Assembly (NCBI GenBank): GCA_030668465.1
Contig: DAOUTX010000042.1
Span: forward strand, 1-8,147
DNA length: 8,147 nucleotides
Source of the DNA: Atribacterota bacterium
Lineage (GTDB): Bacteria > Atribacterota > Phoenicimicrobiia > Phoenicimicrobiales > Phoenicimicrobiaceae
Direction: 5' to 3'
Of this stretch, positions 5,048 to 8,147 are shown in pieces (position 1 is the first letter of the stretch; every line of letters begins with the position of its first letter). The position numbers and the translations under genes were made by a program. The notes under the pieces were generated by a model. The model did no database searches and had not been told where the DNA came from. It saw only the letters and a list, made by a program, of their open reading frames with translations.

Positions 5048-5851
5048 ATGAGAAAATCACCCAAAGAGATAGAGATAGAAAACGAAATATTGGCAATGTT
5101 GAGCGGGAAACCGGCTCTAGCTGCCTCTTTTGTATTTAATGATCAAGAAGCGCAAGCCTTACAAAATTATGCCAATGTAGTTTCCATAAAAAGGTTAGGC
5201 TACAATGATCACGGACCGGTACATATGAGAAAAACCGCCCAAAACGCTTTGATTATGTTTGATATTTTGAGTAAAGCAGGAATTAAATTTAGCATAGAAG
5301 AAGAAAAGATTGGCACTGCAGAAGATAGCAAAGTGGCGGTATTAATATCATCTTTGTTACACGATGTTGGTATGTCAATAGGTCGGGAAAATCACGAGCT
5401 GTTAGGAGTTGTTTTTGCTACGCCGATTATCGAGAGAACCCTAACCAGGATTTATGATAAAGATATTGAAAAGAAAACCATTGTTCATTCTCTAATTGTT
5501 GAAGGTATTGCAGGACATATGGCCACTCAGGATATTCATTCTCTGGAAGCCGGGCTGGTATCAATCGGGGATGGCTGTGATATGGAAAAGGGAAGGGCAC
5601 GGATTATTTTCCTCTTATCCCGCACCCCTAAAGTGGGAGATATTCATAAATATTCTGCTAACTCTATTGAAAAAGTAGAGATTATCGAAGGAGAAGAGAA
5701 ACCGATTAGAATAATCGTAGAGATGACTGAGTCGGTCGGTTTTTTCCAGATAGAAGAAGTTCTCTTTCCCAAGATTTTAGCTAATCCGGCAAAACCTTAT
5801 ATAGAGCTTTATGGCAAAGTAACAGGAGAGGACCTGCGACGCTATCTTTAG
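5048..5851 (+). CDS. HD-domain metal-dependent phosphohydrolase
   Basis: A soluble 267-residue protein with a single HD domain and no signal peptide or membrane segment. Likely metal ligands are visible: H55 and H59 in YNDHGPVHM (52-60), the HD pair H105-D106 in SLLHDVGM (102-109), H116 in GRENHELLG, H147, H157, and D175 or D178 in SIGDGCDMEKGRAR (172-185). The number of conserved-type histidines suggests a binuclear centre, as in HD-GYP-like enzymes, but there is no GYP motif. The last 70 residues form an alpha/beta extension of unknown role (for example IRIIVEMTESVGFFQIEEVLF, 220-240). HD enzymes hydrolyse nucleotides, cyclic dinucleotides or phosphate esters; the substrate here cannot be told. 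It has long gaps on both sides, so it is probably transcribed alone. The ATG is preceded by AGGGGG (5034-5039). Confidence 0.92.
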   Translation: MRKSPKEIEIENEILAMLSGKPALAASFVFNDQEAQALQNYANVVSIKRLGYNDHGPVHMRKTAQNALIMFDILSKAGIKFSIEEEKIGTAEDSKVAVLISSLLHDVGMSIGRENHELLGVVFATPIIERTLTRIYDKDIEKKTIVHSLIVEGIAGHMATQDIHSLEAGLVSIGDGCDMEKGRARIIFLLSRTPKVGDIHKYSANSIEKVEIIEGEEKPIRIIVEMTESVGFFQIEEVLFPKILANPAKPYIELYGKVTGEDLRRYL

Positions 5852-5913
5852 TATATAGTATGTAGTATATATTATATAGTGAGGAAGAAGAAGGAAACCA
5901 GGAGGCAGGGATA
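5851..5913. repeat. Degenerate 7-bp periodic repeat after the HD gene
   Basis: Nine 7-bp words follow each other from 5851, the first being GTATATA (5851-5857) and GTATGTA (5858-5864). After two more AT words the series turns purine-rich (GTGAGGA at 5879-5885, then AGGAGGC and AGGGATA at 5900-5913). The array begins on the last base of the HD stop codon, so the repeat abuts the gene exactly. Confidence 0.6.
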
Positions 5914-5973
5914 GAAGATTATTAGCTAGAGCATTTAGCGTATAGAAATACAGTGATAAGTAATTTGTAATGA

Positions 5974-6001
5974 GTTTCGGGTTACAGGTTGCGGGTTTCA
6001 A
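5974..6001. repeat. Four tandem heptamers
   Basis: Four consecutive words of pattern GTTnCnn or GTTnnnG fill 28 bp: the first is GTTTCGG (5974-5980), the second GTTACAG (5981-5987), and the last GTTTCAA (5995-6001). Every unit starts with GTT, which makes this the cleanest heptamer run in the window. Confidence 0.65.
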
Positions 6002-6043
6002 ATAAAAATTCTACTTAGTTGATTAAATAATTAATATCGGGTA

Positions 6044-6079
6044 AGTATAGAGGCACGGTGCGTCGTGTCTTCCTATACT
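6044..6079. other. Bulged 14-bp hairpin / interrupted inverted repeat
   Basis: AGTATAG (6044-6050) pairs with CTATACT (6073-6079), and AGGCACG (6051-6057) pairs with CGTGTCT (6064-6070) with one G-U pair. The loop is GTGCGT (6058-6063) and a two-base TC bulge (6071-6072) lies on the 3' side. No T-run follows on the plus strand, so this is not a standard rho-independent terminator. It could be part of a leader RNA, a small RNA or an element end. It lies 192 bp after the HD gene and 152 bp before thrC. Confidence 0.55.
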
Positions 6080-6131
6080 AACCAAATCCATCTTGCAACT
6101 AACAACTTGCGCCCGTATTTCTTACTAACAA

Positions 6132-6154
6132 TTATTCACTAACGACTAATTTAA
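6132..6154 (+). repeat. Intergenic element copy 5 (upstream of thrC)
   Basis: Identical over 23 bp to the copy at 2195-2217; core CACTAACGACTAATTTAA at 6137-6154. It ends 77 bp before the thrC start codon and joins directly to the octamer array at 6153-6200. The flanks otherwise differ from those of copy 3, so the shared unit is close to 23 bp here. Confidence 0.7.
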
Positions 6155-6200
6155 TTGGTCAATTGGAGAATTGGTCAATTGGTAAATCGGCGAATTGACA
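6153..6200. repeat. Six tandem 8-bp repeats before thrC
   Basis: Six 8-bp units fill 48 bp without gaps. Units 1 and 3 are AATTGGTC (6153-6160, 6169-6176); the others differ by one to three bases, ending with AATTGACA (6193-6200). The CAATTG at unit junctions is palindromic, so the stretch can pair with itself in several registers. The last unit contains TTGACA, a consensus -35 hexamer, but no -10 box fits before the ribosome binding site at 6221-6225. Confidence 0.75.
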
Positions 6201-6231
6201 CTAATCAGTCAACTAATATTAGGAGAATATT

Positions 6232-7740
6232 ATGCAAAAGAGTAATCTTTATTACCAAAGTACCCGGGGGGACAAGAAGAGAGTCTTGTCCGCAGAAGCA
6301 ATTATTAAAGGCATTGCTGATGATGGTGGACTATTTACCCCCGAGACCATTCCTTGGGCAAATAAGGATTTATATAAATTAAAGAGTATTAATTATAAAG
6401 AATTAGCCTTTTTAATAATGAAGGAATTTTTTACTGATTACTGCCAGGATGAGCTAAAAGATTGTATAAACCGAGCCTATGATAATAAGTTTGATACCGG
6501 GATTATTGCTCCTCTCAGCAAAAAGATGGGAGTATATTTTTTAGAACTTTATCATGGTCCGACCCTGGCTTTTAAAGATATGGCCCTGTCTATACTCCCT
6601 CATCTTTTGAAAAAAGCCACCCAGAAATTAAATCTTAACCAGGAAATAGTTATTTTAACCGCCACTTCCGGTGATACCGGGAAAGCTGCCCTTCAAAGCT
6701 TTGCTAATGTAGAAGGGACCAAAATAATAGTATTTTTCCCTTATAAAGGGATCAGCAAGATACAAGAAAGACAAATGCTGACCCAAGAAGGGGAAAATAC
6801 TTACGCGATAGGCCTAAAAGGAAATTTTGATGATGCCCAGAGAGGGGTAAAGGAGATATTCGAAGACCCGGCCTTTAACAAAAAGATAGAAGAAAAAAAC
6901 TATATCTTTTCTTCCGCAAATTCTATAAACATAGGTCGCCTAATTCCCCAAATAGTATATTACTTTTATGCTTATCTAAATATATTAGGTGAGGGCGAAA
7001 TTAAGAACGGTGAAAAGATAAATATAGTTGTTCCCACCGGCAACTTCGGAGATATTCTGGCAGCTTACTATGCAAAAGAGATGGGATTGCCGGTTAACAA
7101 ATTAATCTGTGCTTCTAATGAAAATAAAGTACTGGCAGATTTTTTTAAGACCGGAGTCTACGATAAACGGAGAAAATTAGTAATGACCATTTCTCCTTCG
7201 ATGGATATCCTGGTATCCAGTAATCTGGAAAGATTGCTATGGGCGATAGGCGAAAGGGAGGGCCAAGGGGTAAGGGAGTTAATGAATTCCTTAAAAGAGA
7301 AGGGTTGTTACCGGATAGATTCCGAAACGAAGAAGAGATTAAAAGATTTTTATGGCGGATTCGTCTCCCAGGAAGAATCCCGTCAATGCATAAAAGAGAT
7401 ATTCGAGAAGTCGAAATATTTGATCGATCCTCATACAGCAGTAGCTTATGCAGCGTATAAAAAATATATAAAAGAAACCGGGGATAAGACCAAGGTAATT
7501 ATTGTGGCCACAGCCAGTCCTTTTAAATTTACTAAAAGTGTGATGGTATCAATAGATAGTCGGTACAAAAAATATGACGATTTTGAACTAATAGAAAAGA
7601 TGTCCGATTTAGCTCAAGTTCCCATTCCGCCAGGGATAAGGGATATTGGGGAAAGGCCCATCCGACATAAAATGGTTTGTGAAAAAGAGGAAATGGGGGC
7701 AAAGATAGCCGAGATATTAACTTTTAGAGAGGAAAATTAA
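6232..7740 (+). CDS. thrC: Threonine synthase
   Basis: This PLP enzyme converts O-phosphohomoserine to L-threonine, the last step of threonine synthesis. The 502-residue length and the N-terminal STRGDKKRVLSAEAIIKGIADDGGLFTPE (10-38) fit the long, E. coli/yeast-like class. The PLP lysine is K115 in GPTLAFKDMAL (109-119). ATSGDTGKAAL (144-154) and VPTGNFGDILAAYYA (267-281) are the phosphate and glycine-rich cofactor loops; SSANSINIGRLIPQ (227-240) and DPHTAVAYAA (399-408) are further family signatures. The ATG is preceded by AGGAG (6221-6225) at 6 bp. No other threonine or lysine pathway gene is near, so it is separated from hom and thrB. One base separates its stop from the next gene, so the two are almost certainly co-transcribed. 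Confidence 0.97.
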   Translation: MQKSNLYYQSTRGDKKRVLSAEAIIKGIADDGGLFTPETIPWANKDLYKLKSINYKELAFLIMKEFFTDYCQDELKDCINRAYDNKFDTGIIAPLSKKMGVYFLELYHGPTLAFKDMALSILPHLLKKATQKLNLNQEIVILTATSGDTGKAALQSFANVEGTKIIVFFPYKGISKIQERQMLTQEGENTYAIGLKGNFDDAQRGVKEIFEDPAFNKKIEEKNYIFSSANSINIGRLIPQIVYYFYAYLNILGEGEIKNGEKINIVVPTGNFGDILAAYYAKEMGLPVNKLICASNENKVLADFFKTGVYDKRRKLVMTISPSMDILVSSNLERLLWAIGEREGQGVRELMNSLKEKGCYRIDSETKKRLKDFYGGFVSQEESRQCIKEIFEKSKYLIDPHTAVAYAAYKKYIKETGDKTKVIIVATASPFKFTKSVMVSIDSRYKKYDDFELIEKMSDLAQVPIPPGIRDIGERPIRHKMVCEKEEMGAKIAEILTFREEN

Positions 7741-7741
7741 A

Positions 7742-8147
7742 ATGAAAATATCTTTTTTAGGTGCTGCCAAAATGGTTACCGGGTCTAACTTTTTAATTGA
7801 AACCAAGAATACTAAATTTTTAATAGATTGCGGACTCTTTCAGGGAAGCAAATCAATCAACAGAATGAATTATGAACCTTTTAACCTTAATCCTAAAGAG
7901 ATTGATTTTATGGTTCTATCCCATGCTCACATGGATCACAGCGGCAGAATACCTAAACTGACAAAGAAAGGTTTTAAAGGCAATATATATGCTACTAAAG
8001 CAACTACTGATCTATGTTCTATTATGCTTCCCGATAGTGGATACATTCAGGAGATGGAGAATAAATGGGACAATCGGAAGAGAAGAAGGTCTGGAGGAAA
8101 GTTAAGAGAGCCTCTTTATACCGTAAAAGAAGCAGAGGAGAGCTTAA
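7742..8147 (+). CDS. MBL-fold beta-CASP RNA nuclease, N-terminal part (cut by window end)
   Basis: The reading frame opens at ATG 7742 and is still open at the last base; 135 residues are visible. The start MKISFLGAAKMVTGSNFLIE and the strand LIDCGLFQG (27-35) are typical of the metallo-beta-lactamase fold. The zinc motif HAHMDHSGRIPKL (61-73) gives H61, H63, D65 and H66. This N-terminus resembles the YSH1/CPSF73-like group of bacterial beta-CASP proteins (usually 450-550 residues), which act as RNA endo- or exonucleases. The beta-CASP part lies beyond the window, so the subfamily is inferred. Its ribosome binding site GAGAGG (7727-7732) lies within the end of thrC. The coupling with thrC looks like shared transcription rather than shared function. 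Confidence 0.92.
   Translation, partial: MKISFLGAAKMVTGSNFLIETKNTKFLIDCGLFQGSKSINRMNYEPFNLNPKEIDFMVLSHAHMDHSGRIPKLTKKGFKGNIYATKATTDLCSIMLPDSGYIQEMENKWDNRKRRRSGGKLREPLYTVKEAEESL

Larger units (their letters stand above)
5852..6231. other. Non-coding region between the HD gene and thrC
   Basis: This 380-bp gap holds heptamer-periodic DNA starting within the HD stop codon (5851-5913), a second perfect heptamer run (5974-6001), a strong bulged hairpin (6044-6079), an intergenic element copy (6132-6154), six octamer words (6153-6200) and a short inverted repeat TTGAC/GTCAA (6195-6199, 6208-6212). I looked for a threonine T-box or an attenuator before thrC and saw neither a T-box sequence nor a leader peptide. 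Confidence 0.65.

Noticed and set aside
2195..6140. TTATTCACT at 2195, 4986 and 6132 resembles the DnaA box TTATNCACA
   Set aside because: All three copies have T where the box needs its final A, they are far apart, and they are part of a longer conserved element; no DnaA box cluster is present.
6153..6200. The tandem octamers as a CRISPR array
   Set aside because: Units are 8 bp with no spacers between them.
5852..6231. A T-box riboswitch or threonine attenuator before thrC
   Set aside because: No AGGGTGG-type T-box sequence, no threonine-rich leader peptide, and no terminator hairpin with a U-run was found.
6155..6382. A 75-codon ORF overlapping the start of thrC
   Set aside because: It is read from the octamer repeats and then in another frame of thrC; there is no ribosome binding site or family signature.

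Overview
This is an AT-rich stretch of a bacterial chromosome with all seven complete genes and one partial gene on the plus strand. ParA and ParB of chromosomal type, a parS-like palindrome just upstream, and AGGAG-type ribosome binding sites show a bacterial chromosome, probably near the replication origin. The AmaP/Asp23 pair is typical of Firmicutes and some related lineages. The gene mix (Asp23, DUF401 permease, an orphan HD hydrolase, beta-CASP nuclease) and the repetitive intergenic DNA suggest an uncultured anaerobe, either Firmicutes-related or a candidate phylum such as Atribacterota. That placement is a guess.

Layout: (1) 1-325, a leader with a parS-like site, an octamer-periodic stretch, a foldable hairpin and two copies of a short shared element. 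(2) 326-1928, parA-parB, overlapping by 8 bp. (3) 1929-2314, intergenic, with heptamer-periodic DNA, a perfect palindrome, the shared element and a candidate promoter. (4) 2315-4595, amaP, asp23 and a DUF401 permease with gaps of 31-36 bp, probably one operon. (5) 4596-5047, intergenic, heptamer-periodic DNA, a distant inverted repeat and the shared element. (6) 5048-5851, an HD-domain phosphohydrolase, apparently alone. (7) 5852-6231, intergenic, heptamer- and octamer-periodic DNA, a strong hairpin and the shared element. (8) 6232-8147, threonine synthase followed after one base by a beta-CASP metallo-beta-lactamase nuclease cut by the window end.

The genes themselves are conventional. ParA/ParB with parS segregate the chromosome origin; AmaP anchors Asp23 at the membrane; ThrC makes threonine; the MBL protein probably processes RNA. 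The HD protein and the DUF401 permease have no assigned substrate.

The unusual part is the intergenic DNA. All four long gaps (325-452 bp) are built largely of imperfect 7-bp or 8-bp tandem words whose sequence drifts along the array while the period is kept. All four also carry, in the same orientation and 31-97 bp before the next start codon, a copy of an element with core CACTAACGACTAATTTAA; two copies are identical over 23 bp. The short gaps inside operons have neither. No convincing rho-independent terminator, tRNA, rRNA, CRISPR array or transposase gene was found.
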